NCBI GenBank assembly: GCA_003116995.1
Contig: BDSL01000120.1
Location: forward strand, 62,001-126,000
Length of the DNA stretch: 64,000 bases
Origin: Yamagishiella unicocca
Lineage: Eukaryota; Chlorophyta; Chlorophyceae; Chlamydomonadales; Volvocaceae
Direction: 5' to 3'
The notes below the pieces were generated by a model. That model saw only the letters and a list, made by a program, of their open reading frames with translations, was not told the origin of the DNA and did no database searches. The translations under genes and the position numbers were made by a program. Within the stretch, counting starts at the first letter, position 1. Each line of letters begins with the position of its first letter. Positions 1 through 11,705 of the stretch are shown here, one piece after another.

Positions 1-3000
1 CAGGGGGACCGTAGGTGGGGCCCATGACAGCCCCCCCTGCGCGGGCAGCCAGGCGGACCCTCCCCCCGCCCTCATGAACCACCAGGCTCCATCTACTCGC
101 CTCCCGCCTCTTCTGGACCGCCATCTTCACCGCCTTGGTTTGTCGGCTGTGGATTCGCGGATTATCCTTTACCCCTGGATTCGCGGGTTATCGCTTACCC
201 TCCCTCCCGGAGGGGACGCGTCCATCCTCGGGCTTTGCCTCCCAGTGCCGACCCACGGGTCTCCGCCCAGCCCTCTCCCCCGCCCAACCCCACACCTTGA
301 CGCCCACATACACAGACGCCGATCCGGACAGGTCCACCGGCGCGCAAGGCTGCAGCCCGCTGCCGCCCCCGCCGCCCCCCGCCCCTGCCGGGCAGTTGCA
401 CTCCGACAGCGTGGGATCGTTGGGGCTGGGGTTGTAGAGCGCCTGGCGGCTGGCGTCGCACACTCGAGCCAGGTCCACCGACAGAGTGTAGCAGCTGTAG
501 TAGCCGGAGGCGTACAACACATCCACGTAGGCGGGGGTGGCTTCAGCGCTAGGGGTGTTCCAGAGGAAGATGGAGACCAGCAGGCGGTTGGCGGCGGCGA
601 GGAAGGCGTCGTCGGTGGAGAGCAGCACGCCGCACTGTAGCTGCAGGGTGACGTAGAGGCGGCCGTTGCGGGCGAGGAAGACGTAGGCGCTGCCGACTGG
701 GTCGGCAGTCACGTTGGAGGCGTTGACTAACGCGTAGGAGCGCACGCCCTGGTGGGGGGGGCGGGGGGTAGGGGGGGTTGATAAGAGAACCCGCGAATCC
801 ACGGCCGACAAGGGGGGGAGGGATGTGTAGATGGCTCGGTTACACGACATAGGAGACGGAGGGCAGGAACGAGCGCGCGAAGGTGGCGGCCAGTTCAGCT
901 GGTGGAGTGGCGGCCGGGCGGCATCGTGAGCAGGGGGTGGGGGGTGCAGGGGGTGGGGGGCGCGGGGGGGATAAATTAGTACCAGGCCCGGCAGCAGGGG
1001 GCGATCGAGCGGTCCGGTTTGGGCCGATGCGTCCAACGGCACGTTGGCGTTACCGCTGTGTTTCCCAACCCCCCCCCCCGAGTCTCCCCCCAGCCCCCGC
1101 CGTTTTGCCTTCCTCTCAAGTGCCGACCAACGGGTTTCTTCCCAACCCCCCGCGTCGCCAGGACCATGTACGACCATGTACGACCATGTACGGCCACGTA
1201 CGACCGATATGCGTTTCTCGGCTCGTCCCCCGGGGCCTCTGACGGCGCCCCTTGCTGCTCGTCCCCCTTGCTGCTCGTCCCCCTTGCTGCTCGTCCCCCT
1301 TGCTGCTCCCTCCGAGACAGACCGGACTGACTCAGTTGGGTGGGGGACTTCCCGAGCGAGCAGGGCGCGGGGGATCCCGACAGGCCCCACCACGGCGGCT
1401 CTCCCTGGGTGTGTGGTGAAGTTAGTTCCTGCCCTCCGTTTGCCATATCGCGCCACCGGGCCTTCTGGCCCCCCCCTACCACCCGCAAATCACGCGGTCT
1501 ACTCCTAACCCGAGATTACCGGCAGCGCAACTTGCCGTGTCCCTCCCCTATACCCTCCCCTGCCTTCCCCACGTCCCGTCCCCCGCCCCCTCCCCTGTTC
1601 CCCCCCGCCCGGGTTTTTACACCACCCCTCCTCCGGGGTTACCAAACGTGTGTACGAAACGTTTTCGACTCGGTTTTACTTAACAGTGCCGACCCGCGGG
1701 ATTCCTCTCAACCCTCCCCTACACACACGGGTAGCTCATTCTCTCAATTTCCGATGTCGTGCCCAACGATTTCCTCGCCCTCTCCTACGAACCCCCCGCT
1801 TCGGATCTTTGTGCCCCCCCTTTCCCGTGCCCCGCTCCCCCCGGGTGCCCTCCCCAGTCCCCTCCTTCCCCCCTACCTGCTGGGCCCCACAAATGGACGA
1901 CACTTCCAGCTTGCGCACGAGCAGGTCCGCAGTTGCCGCCACATCCGGCAGGGTGCACAGCCGGGTGTTGGAGTAAAACAGATCGGCGAAGGCGCTGTCT
2001 TGCAGGGCCTGCGGGCGGCGGTGCGTCATCAGGGGAGTCATTGGGCTGATGGTGGGTGGACGTGTTGACGTGGGAGGTGTACGGAGGAGGTGGGAAGAAA
2101 GGCAGGACAGCTATCCAGTACCCGTTTTGGAGTTATGTTACTTAAGCGACGTTTCCACTTATGATACGTGAGGAGCCGGCGAGGCGTGACCCAGCGCGAT
2201 CACACGCGCAACAGGAGCCGATGATCAGGACGATAAGGATGATCCAGCCCGGCCACACGCGCGCAAGGGCACGCGAGCGGCGCGGGAATTGGTCATACAG
2301 CTCGCTGTAGTGCGATGCTCAGCATTATGTCGCGGATTGTTATGCCTATTTACGGTGGCTGGTGCCATATACCACAAGCATGAAGCTGGGCCAAATCCAC
2401 GAGGAACAGCTATAGCGATACCGTGTGCTAAGAAGCCTTTTCATCATATTGCAGCTGCTGTACGCTTGTATTAGTTTTCTGCAAAATCACAACCGTCGCA
2501 ACCAACGCATTCGACAACTAGGTTTTCTATCGATGCAGTCGACGCAATACCGATATACCGCGGGAAAACGCCAGACGTTCTAGCCGCTATGTGCATAGGC
2601 GATGGTGACAGGACCGGGACGCAGAAACGCGCAGCGCGCTACGATTGCGATATGCAACGTCAAGCTTCCGGTACCGGTAGTGTGCGGCTGTGCATAAATT
2701 GGTTGCACAAATGTTTTCCCCATCCGACACATAGAACGCATGGATCAATGCGATCAGGTCAGCATGCTGGGATGTCGCTTCTTCGTTGCCCCAGGCGACT
2801 TCCCCGCGCTCCAGTCACGCTCTAGTTTAACTGTCGACATCGCACATCGCACGTGTGGCGCAATTTGGAGTTCAGGCGTAGCGAAGCCACTGCCGTATTG
2901 CCAACTGCCGTCGCCCCATCATGCCGTGCTGCCCCCAAGTTACAACATACGAGCCGCTGATGGCAAATCCCCAAATACGACCCACTGCCCAGTACGGCGT

Positions 3001-4361
3001 TGTGCCGTACGGCGCAGTACTCTTACCGAGCAGGTGTTTCCGCTGTCGCACAGCGGGCAGACCCCCTTGGCCAGGTACTGCGGCGCCACCTGGGCGCAGT
3101 AGTAGGGAGGGGGCGCCAGGAGCGCTGCCGCCGCCGGCAGCGGAGCTCCCACGATTGCTACCAGCAGAGCCACCAGTGGCAGCAGCACCGCCGCCGCCGC
3201 CCGGACTGCTCCTCGACCGTATCCGCCTCTCACCACCGAGGTCCCCGCCCTGGTAACCTGACCAGGAAGGGCCGTGTCTGCGGCCGCGGTCCGGCGGCTC
3301 CCGGTGGAGTGCGCCAGCGGTGCATCCCAGTCGCCACTGCTCCTATGTTTCCTGCCGCCGTTACTACTGCTGCTGTTACCACTGCTGCTGCGACTGCCCG
3401 CGCCATGGCTGTGGTCGTACGGCTGACGTGGCAGTGCCCGCGGTTCCGGGCTGCAGGGGCCCCCTCCGCCCGACGAGCCGCTGCTTGACGTGCAGGCGGG
3501 GGGGGTGCGTCGTTCGACTGGTGTTCCGAGGCATGCGGGCTGCTGGTCTCTCTGGCATGAGTCCGTATGCTGCTGGCCTCTCCGGCAGGAGTCTGGCTGC
3601 TGCTGGCCTCTCCGGCAGGAGTCCGGCTGCTGCTGGTGGCGGTCTGCTTGCGGGTGCGGGTGCGGACGTGGGTATGAGTGCAAGCACGAGGTCGGGGTCG
3701 GTACCGGCAGCTGCCCAGCGCTTCCGGCCTCCCTAATAAGCTGTTGGCATCTTGTGCTGCAGGCTGCCGCGGCCGCCGGGTTTGCTATGCGACTGCAACC
3801 GCCGCTGTAACCACTGCTGGCGGGGTCGGGCTGTGCATTCCCCCAGCGATCTGCGGCTACGGCTGTTGCACCCGGAGGAGAGGTCTCACCAGCCCCTGAG
3901 CAGCACGAGGGGCTGATGCGGTGCCGGCGTGAGCTGAGCTCACTGATGCCGCCGCCTGGGGCGTCCGGACCGCCCGGCGACAGCGGAGGTGCTGTGTTGG
4001 CAGCGGATAGGAGACTCGCTGAAACCGTTGCCCCCACTTGCGGACCTCCGCACCCCTCCTCCGGCCCCTGCTCGTGATGCCCTACAAAGCGACCCTGTTG
4101 CCGCCGCTGTCGGTCGTGAGCGTGAGGACGAAGATGTGGGTGCGGCTGGCAGGGCTGTTGGTCTGAAAGCTGCTGCTGCACCTGCACCTGCTGCACCTGC
4201 ACCTGCTGCTGCTGCTGCACCCAGTGCTGCGGCCCCACCCTTGCGCCGATGCTCCCATCACCAGCCAGGCCAACGGCCCCCACAGCGACGGCGACGTCAC
4301 TGGCGCCGGCGGCCGAAGGCATGGGGCCTTTGGGGCGGAGTGAAGCTGCCGCCAGTCCCAC
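1..4361 (-). CDS. Unrecognised Cys-containing secreted or membrane protein, 5' part of gene
   Basis: I do not recognise the family. Three exons join in phase 0 without stops: about 4361-3027, 2008-1877 and 748-296, with GT donors and AG acceptors. A fourth exon may begin at 36 and run off the edge. Exon 1 is mostly low-complexity (Gln, Ser, Gly, His), then has one hydrophobic stretch of about 30 residues (roughly 3210-3120) ending in APPPYYC, followed by CPLCDSGNTC. Exons 2-3 encode an ordinary globular-looking sequence with NTRLCTLPD, LQLQCGVLLS, GYYSCYTL and CNCPAG, that is, regularly spaced Cys suggesting disulfides. The hydrophobic stretch could be a signal anchor or a signal peptide; if the latter, the real start lies well inside exon 1. 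The start at 4361 is only the first Met of the open frame and is uncertain. Exons 2 and 3 are the best supported part. Confidence 0.5.
1251..1307. repeat. 15-bp tandem repeat in intron
   Basis: About four copies of CTTGCTGCTCGTCCC lie in the intron between exons 2 and 3 of the left-edge gene. Just before it, around 1164-1200, is a short GTACGACCAT tandem. Confidence 0.85.
3549..3640 (-). repeat. 30-bp in-frame tandem repeat in exon 1 of left-edge gene
   Basis: Three copies of a 30-bp unit encode the decapeptide QQPDSCRRGQ and diverged forms on the minus strand. Being a multiple of three it does not break the frame, consistent with a tolerated low-complexity region. Confidence 0.75.
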
Positions 4362-7300
4362 CGCCGACGTTTTGTCAACAGTGTGCAGGAACGCAGCCGT
4401 AAGCTGTAGCGCGCGTCGCTTGCATCAATTCCTCATCACGAGCAGCATCACGGGGCGGCCGGACGTACGCGCGGCGGCAGTGCGTGTGGGAATAGGCTTC
4501 CTTCGGTGAGTGTGCGCCAGGAGATCGTGCGTCCTTTCCGGACGTGTGTGGCGAGGATGGTTCCAATGTCGGTGCGGCAACCTAGCTGAGCCTGGAGCTG
4601 CTGTGCATCAGTGCCAAAACCGCATTTCGAGCCTTTTTAATGACGAGTGCTCCTGTGCAGGAGAGTCGTATGTATCCACGGGTTCAGCGAGCAGTACTAT
4701 TGCTTTGGCGTCCGTGTATGTCTCCGCTAGAAGGCTACGGAGGTCCTGCGCTGGTCAGTACCCGCTGTGCTGGAAGGAGGGCTCTGCAGGGGGGGAGTAA
4801 GGTGCGGGAGTCGGTAGCCGTGTTACGGTTGCGCGCCGACGGTGCCTTTGGGCGGGTAGAGCCTTTACTGGAGTGCGGTTTACGGGTTCCGTCGTGCGTC
4901 AGTTCGGTAGCCCCATTAAATTAAGTGTACAGTGAGGAGGATTCTTCGGTGATTGGGCGGGGCTCAACACGGGAAGGATTTCGGTACATGTTTCGTCTAT
5001 TCGACACCCCAAACACGGTTCACAGAAAGATCGAAACGCGCGAACAATATTGTTGGGTTGTCTTTCTCGTTAATATGAGTGCAAGATATGAAGTATACGG
5101 TACGCAGCAGCTGGACGCTGCCTACACGTCTGGTTGGTGGCCATGCGCAGACGAGGCAAGGCAAGGCACTGCGAAAAGTCAAGTGCGTGGTCTATGCTAC
5201 ATTTTTCGGAAGTCTTATTATGGTCCTGTCGCCTTCACCTTGCAGGCTCCAAGCGCCGAGCCCAGGGGTCGCGGTCGTACCTGCTGCAAGAAGGCGCTAA
5301 CAGTCTGTCCTTGGTATCTGAATCAAGAGCTTACTTAATTTTGACCCTCAAGCTAACTACATGTACCTGGGACTTCCGGTGTGCCCTTTCAACAAGTAGC
5401 TGGCAGGTATGGAGTAGGCTGACCTTTCTTTTTACGTACGGCTACTAGCAGCTACGAATTGCATGCCTCTGTGAAGTAAGTAAATGTGTCCACACCCCAC
5501 GCTTGTGAGGAGGAGCGCAAGACGGCCCGAGTCAAAGGCGGGCGGTCGTTTCGAAAAACTGACGACTCACTCATTGCAAGTTGGGCAAGAAGACGAGTCC
5601 GGCCTATTTGCTTACTTTTACATATCCAAAGTTAAAATGAGCCATGCGTACAACGCTTGCACGCCAGCAAGGATGCGTGCTGTGCTTGCTGGCACCGTCA
5701 CGATGATTACCTTACTTGTGAAACTACCTTCGGTCTTGAGTATCTGAATTGGAATTGTTTAAATATTTAACAATTATGATATCATTCACTAGGCCCACTG
5801 GCTGCGCCTTAGCATAATCGTGTTGCCGAACAACGAGCAGCGCACTTTGTCAAGTAGCCCAATTGAATGTGGATATGTAATAGTTTACTTTTAAATGATG
5901 TGCAACGTATGATGAGCGCAACTGGGATTTTACAGAGCAACAAACGCGGATACGTAATAGGGTTTGCTGGTTGGGCTGAATTGACGATACCGTCAATTTT
6001 ACCCTTATCGAAATTATTCAGCATCACGTTGTGATTGATGCAAATTGCTATCAGCGCCAAAGTAGAGCAGGCGATTTCGTTCCGGACAGGGTGACAGGAA
6101 CAACAAACATTCGTTACGCTATGATACACCTATCGCTTAAAGTTTATTGCATATCGGTGTGTTATTATGCTTATCTAACACAAGCTTCAATTGTTCACGA
6201 TTGTCTGTTTGTCCAACAGGGTCCAACGCACTGCCATCAGTGCGCGGTAGCCGGCTTCCTGCTTCCTAATTTAAATCGGACTTCATCCTCACACGACTCG
6301 AACCTTGTCCTAGCCCTGGTGGCAAAATGCTGGGTAGGCATCACGGCGAGGCGTCTGATCCCACGAGCACACCCCTTCACACTGCTTCACACCGATTCCT
6401 GAAAACACAGCGTGCCGTAATACGCGCCGGAATAGGCTTGTACGCCATTACTATCAGTAACGGGTATTCGAACGATCGCAGAAGTTTATGAAGCCTCCCT
6501 AGGTTCTTCTTCTGCTTCCCTCAAAGTCCATCAGTTCGATCGGCAAGCTCAGGGAGGGGCGTGGAGGGGCGATGTCCGATGTGACCTAGGCCGTCAACGT
6601 CCTCAAGAAGTTGTATGTATGTATGGCTTCAGCTGTACGTACGCTTCGTGTACGTTCGAATCGTACCCTTTATTTAACTGCTCAGGTAGGTAGAATCGGT
6701 GTGATGTTGGGGACAGAACTGAGCATAATACCCAAGCTGAAAGATACCTATGCCAATAACCAACGGGCCTTTCCAGCATCAATCCGCCCTAACGTGTCCA
6801 AGCTAGCTCGCCACTATCGTCCAGAGCTAGTGGCGTTCTTCGTATGCCAAGGACCACGGCAGCGGTGCTCGAATCTAATTACAGAACCCTGGCGTCTCTG
6901 TGGAGCACTTATTGGTCCGAACTCACGCAGAGGCAGATCCGCCCGTACACATGTTTTAAATGGCAACATCACTATGCGCGTCGGCCATCGGGTTCACAAA
7001 TGCCTCGCACGCCTACGAATTCCAGGAGATGCTGCGGGCCGGGGCAGACTAGCACAGAGACAGGAAAGTCCAAGATCCAAACGGGTGCTCCATCTTACGG
7101 TATATCGTAGTTGTTTTTGTTTCGTAAAAACGTTCCACACACGGCCTAAGTTGGCCCAAGAAGGCGAGACAGTGGTAGGAACGTCGCTCACCAATCGAGT
7201 ATCCCACGTCAGTCACGTGCTATGGCACAAGCCCATCCCTCAAGAGTGAAGGGTCTGCTAATGATAATCAATTGCACCGAACATGGATGGATGCGACACA

Positions 7301-7660
7301 CCGCCGGCGCTGAGTACGACCTGTCTGCTCTTGGGTCCAGCCTGTCTGCAACAGCGAGAGCGGCAGGCTCCAGCGACTCGGGCGTACCTCAGTCACAGCG
7401 CGCGTGCAGGTTGCAGCGAATGGCGCCGCCTATAATTTAAGAGAGAAGGTCAGGTCCTCGTGCATGCGCACGCATGTACATATGCCAAGGTCACTTGGGT
7501 CAGGGCCCTCTTCTTGTCGGTTCGGTCACGGCTGGATCATGGTATCGCGCGCTTGGCGAGCCTCGCGGCAGTCCCCTCATCGAGGCCGGGCACCTGCCGG
7601 GCACCTGCCCCAATCACACAGCCCGGTGTTGCAAGGCCGCTTGCCGTTGCTGCTTAGCCC
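4362..7660. other. Intergenic, no supported gene
   Basis: Mixed composition, less GC-rich than the coding exons, especially 5700-6200. Open frames here lack splice-compatible neighbours, recognisable motifs and the codon bias of the window's real exons. It should contain the 3' UTR of the SF-assemblin gene (minus strand) and the promoter of the left-edge gene. A minus-strand TGTAA (volvocine poly(A) signal) occurs near 6879. Confidence 0.6.
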
Positions 7661-10600
7661 TCACGCGCTGACCAGTTTGAGGCCCTCCTGCAGCGCCTTG
7701 GTGTAGTCGTTGACCGCCTGCAGGTGCACAAAGGCAGGGATAGGTGGCGAGGGTATAGGTTGCGAACTGACATGGTTAATGACTTGGTCTTGGCCTGCGT
7801 GCGACAAACGGAATGAGGATTGATAATGGGCATACGTGACGGCTCGGAGGTCTGTGATTATTGCCGCGCAGTGGACGAGCACACTTGGGGCTACCAGAAG
7901 CGACCGCCTAACACATGTCTACAGCTGCATGGGCGACTCAGCCCCTGGCCCTCATGACTACTGCCGCATCCAATCCCAAGCAGCTGGTTGATGTGCCCCT
8001 GCTTTGAACCAACCAGGATGGCACACCCATCACGCAGACACTGCGGCCTCAGGCTTATCACATCGAACACCCCACCCACCTGCACGATCTCATCGTCCTC
8101 GGCAATGCGCTCTTCGCGCTCCAGCGCAAGCGCCGCCTTGAGGCCCTGCACCTCGTCCAATACAGCGCCCTGCAGCGCGGGAACACAGGGAGATGTTGGC
8201 TTACAAGGTGAACGGAGGAGCCACGGCAGAAGACCTAACGCACCAACCCCGTCAGCCGTTCGCGTCATAGGGCGCCCGGCAGCAACGTCCTCGGTCAAAC
8301 GCTTCCCCCTCGCCATCCATATTGCACCGACCTACCTTGAACTGGTCGTCCGCAAGGTTGCGGTTGCCGATGGCGTCGTGTACCTCTGAGCGCAGAGCCG
8401 AAAGCTCCGTCTCACTGCAATTCCAGGGCAGTTGGTGCGTGGGCGTCAGTAGGGCACAGCGGGTGCGGTGTACTCACACACTCTTAACGCCGAGCATGCG
8501 CCAATCGTACGAGCGTGGAGCTCCCGCCGCAAGAGGAAAGGACAACGATAGCATGTTCCCCTACCTTGAGAGCACCTTAAGGGTGCGTGCAGAAACCATG
8601 GTAACGCGTTAAATGCTCAAGCCGAGGCATCTTCGAGGGATGGCATGTTTCACGCTATGGCCCCATTAGAGTGTTTTGCCCGCAGGATGGCGTATGTGAC
8701 CCCTTCCAAGCCAGACCGGGCGAGGTAGAGCGGAGTACGTCTGCGCGGCCACGAACTGTGACGCTTGATGCAGTCCCAGTTTGTTTGTCATTTAAGCACT
8801 TGCCGCCATAATCCAGAACCAAACCGCACCCAACTGCCCGCCATCACGCGCTGCCGCGGCAGCAGCTGATAACAACGCACCGGGTGTTCTTCTCGATGTC
8901 CAGCCGCTGCGAAAGCAGCATAAGGTCCTCGCCCACGCGCTTCATGGAGACTGTCTGCTCCTGCACCCGGCCATTGCGCTCTGGGAAAAAGCAAGGGACG
9001 GCATTCGCATGGCAACCGGGGAGTCAGTTACGTACGGGCGCTTCATGAAGCAGGTTCACCAGCCGCTGTGGTAGGTTGCGGTGCTGAAAGGGCACGAGGC
9101 CAAAGCCTCGGACGACACGCGCAGGAATCCAACGGCATTTTCGACAGCGCCAGAGAGTGCTATGCGATTTGAACAAGGCAAGCATCCCCAAGCATATATG
9201 AATGTGCACTGCCTAGGGATGCTCTGCGGGACGGTACGTGGTCTGATAATTGCTCCTTCGCAGCCGCACGGAACCTAGCTAGCGCACAATTTTGGGAGTC
9301 ATACTTCCGTGCGCGCTCTCCCTGGCGCTCCTCCCATTCGCTCCCGACCACCACCGACAGGGTTTCCGCTGCACTTACCTTCATCAATCGCCGCAACGCA
9401 TTCGTTGACCTTCCCCACAAGGCTGGTGGCCAGGTGTTCGATGTCGCTGCGGCGCGACTCGCGCTCATCCCTGAACAAAGCAGATTGGGCGACAAGACAT
9501 GGTGTTGCGCGAGCCGGCTTGCCACTGTTGTAGGATAGGGCAGAAGGGCGTCTACGACGTGGCAGTAATACCCCCAGGAAGGATATAACATGTTATGACA
9601 CGGGCGAGGCACTGCGTCGGTGGTCTAACCCCTGTTTGGTGTGTGTGCAGCTGCAACTGAAGCACAAATGGCTCGTGGCCAGATCATAACATCCCCAGAA
9701 ACATTCCGGCCCATCAAGGTGCGAGGCGTTTGCCAGCAGCCTCCTTTCTGCTCTGTGATGTGGCATTGCGACAATCAGTAACGCCATCGAATGTGGGGTG
9801 GTGCTTGTGGACAAAACAAGGCAGCCTGGTGAAAGGTTACGAGCGGAGGCCGGCCCATGTAGGAAAAGGAAGACCTCGGAAGCAGTGGACAGAGAGAGCG
9901 CACGTCCTTTCATGCAATGTGTTTGGGACTACGTATCGGTTAGCACTATCCCGGTCATCCCACCACCCGGGCAACCCTGCCCAATGCCTCAAGTCAAGAG
10001 CTGCCTTCGTAGCACCTTTCCCAACATGATCACCGGCGAGCTGCCCTCACCTGACGAGGGCATGCAGGTCCGTGATGCGCTGGTTGAGGCTCTCCACAGC
10101 CGACTTCAGGGCTAGCTGCAGATCCGAAAACTGCTGCACTTGCCGCTCCTGCAGCGTTTTTACCTCCGCTTCGAAGTGCGACTGTAGCTGTTTGTCCGAC
10201 TCGGCGCGTCGCTTAACCTCGGACTGCAAAGCACGCCCGCACATGTCAGCGCCGGCCAGACTGACGACCAAACTTCCCAAAGTGCGGCCAGTCAACTAAC
10301 CTCAACGCTCTTCTCTATCCGCTGGAGCGATTCTTGAAGCAAGCTGAAGCGCGTTGACTCCTGCATGCGCTTGTTCTGCGACGCGAAAGGGCACGGAACT
10401 GTCGCCCAAGGGTCGACCGCTGCTGGAGTCCTAGCACGCCGACGCGCACCTGCTTTTCCTGCTCCAGGTCTGTCCACAACCCAGCGAAACGTTCTGTAAC
10501 ATGTTCCAGCTTGGCGCTTGGGCCTGGGGGGGAACGATCGACAGTAAAAGACTGGACTTTCAGCCAGTATCCTTGCATCTGCGGTTCCCAGGATAAAACT

Positions 10601-10769
10601 TTCACTTCGAGGTTACGTCTGACTTACCAGTGGTGCCTGGCCGCGACGGTGAGAAGTCGCGGCGTCGGGGAGAAAGCGACGTAGACAGAGGCGTTTCAAA
10701 AGGCCGCAAGGTTGCTGCGCATGGATGATTGAGAGGTTTAGGCTCAAGTAAAGTGCTCACAGGCTGACT
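7661..10769 (-). CDS. SFA: SF-assemblin (striated fibre assemblin), 5' end not located
   Basis: Structural coiled-coil protein that polymerises into the 2-nm filaments of the striated microtubule-associated fibres at flagellar basal bodies. Nine exons were read: 10769-10628, 10523-10450, 10375-10301, 10223-10051, 9470-9379, 8980-8881, 8414-8336, 8169-8080 and 7717-7661 (stop TGA). All splice phases agree and give about 295 residues, slightly above the usual size. The N-terminal head is Ser/Pro/Arg-rich (SLSPRRRDFSPSRPGTT), as in the family. The rod then shows KLEHVTERFAGLWTDLE, DIEHLATSLVGKVNEC, ELSALRSEVHDAIGNRNLAD and EREERIAEDDEIVQAVNDYT, all strongly SF-assemblin-like. An in-frame TAG lies directly before 10769, so an upstream exon with the start codon must exist; I could not place it. 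Recognition is from remembered family sequence, and I am confident of it. Confidence 0.93.
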
Positions 10770-11705
10770 CTAAGCAAGTGCTGAGCTTACAGATGTTCAT
10801 GGCTTCTCCACTTGCAGTCAATTCCAGACAAATTCGCTACGACCCTTCCTGATAACAGAGCGATGCACTTGGCAGGACTGTGTGATGGGTATCGAATAAG
10901 TGATTTTTAAGGATAGTCAGCGGTCTCTGCAAGGGAGCAAGGCTGTGGACTCGGTCCCATCCGTGCCGTAACCGCAACTTGGGATGGAAAGTGCGTGGAA
11001 AGTCGCGAACTCACGTAGATTGACTAGAGGAAAACTTCAATGTAAACAGTTTATCATGTCGCACATGCCAATTAGATGATTGCTGCTGGCTGAGTGGTCC
11101 AACTTTAGTTGGACCGAAATTCAAACACAACTCAAGCCCTCATCACGTGTATCACGTCTAGCCTTAATCTAACGCCTGCATATTATTTTAAGTTAATGAG
11201 GTTATGGTCCAGCCCATTCATTAACGTCCACAGCACTGGATATTAGGTACTGTGGAGGCTCTGCGGCAGTTGTTGCGGCCAGGACACAGCAGCTTAGTTA
11301 ACTTGAAGAAGGGTCTGCAGCGTGATAATAAAAAGCCGGAACGGGATTTGGTCAGCCGGCCGACCCTTGGGGCCGTTTGGCGCATGAAGTCCGGCATGGA
11401 CGTTTCCGCGACAGAAGCACAAGCATTCTATGATAACATCATATTTTCCTCGTTGGCTTGAAGCGATAATGCAGCAGGGCGGAATATGCATAGCATCATA
11501 GGCTCTCGACAGCAAAACATGATTATGCAGGCCTGTACCATTTGGAGATAGTAATTTTGCACCCAAACGAATATTCGTAGTTTGCAGTCGTACTAGCCTA
11601 ACGCGACAGCATACAGCGTCACTTGTCCTAAACAACGTGACATTGGAACAGTCTTACCGCCGCACACATTGCTCGCTCTACAGTAGGCAAATACTTGCGT
11701 AAAGA
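10770..11705. other. Divergent intergenic region (SFA 5' exon and two promoters)
   Basis: Lies between the divergently transcribed SF-assemblin and protease genes. It must contain the SFA first exon and both promoters. It is AT-richer than its surroundings. I could not identify the SFA start codon or a convincing TATA element. Confidence 0.5.
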
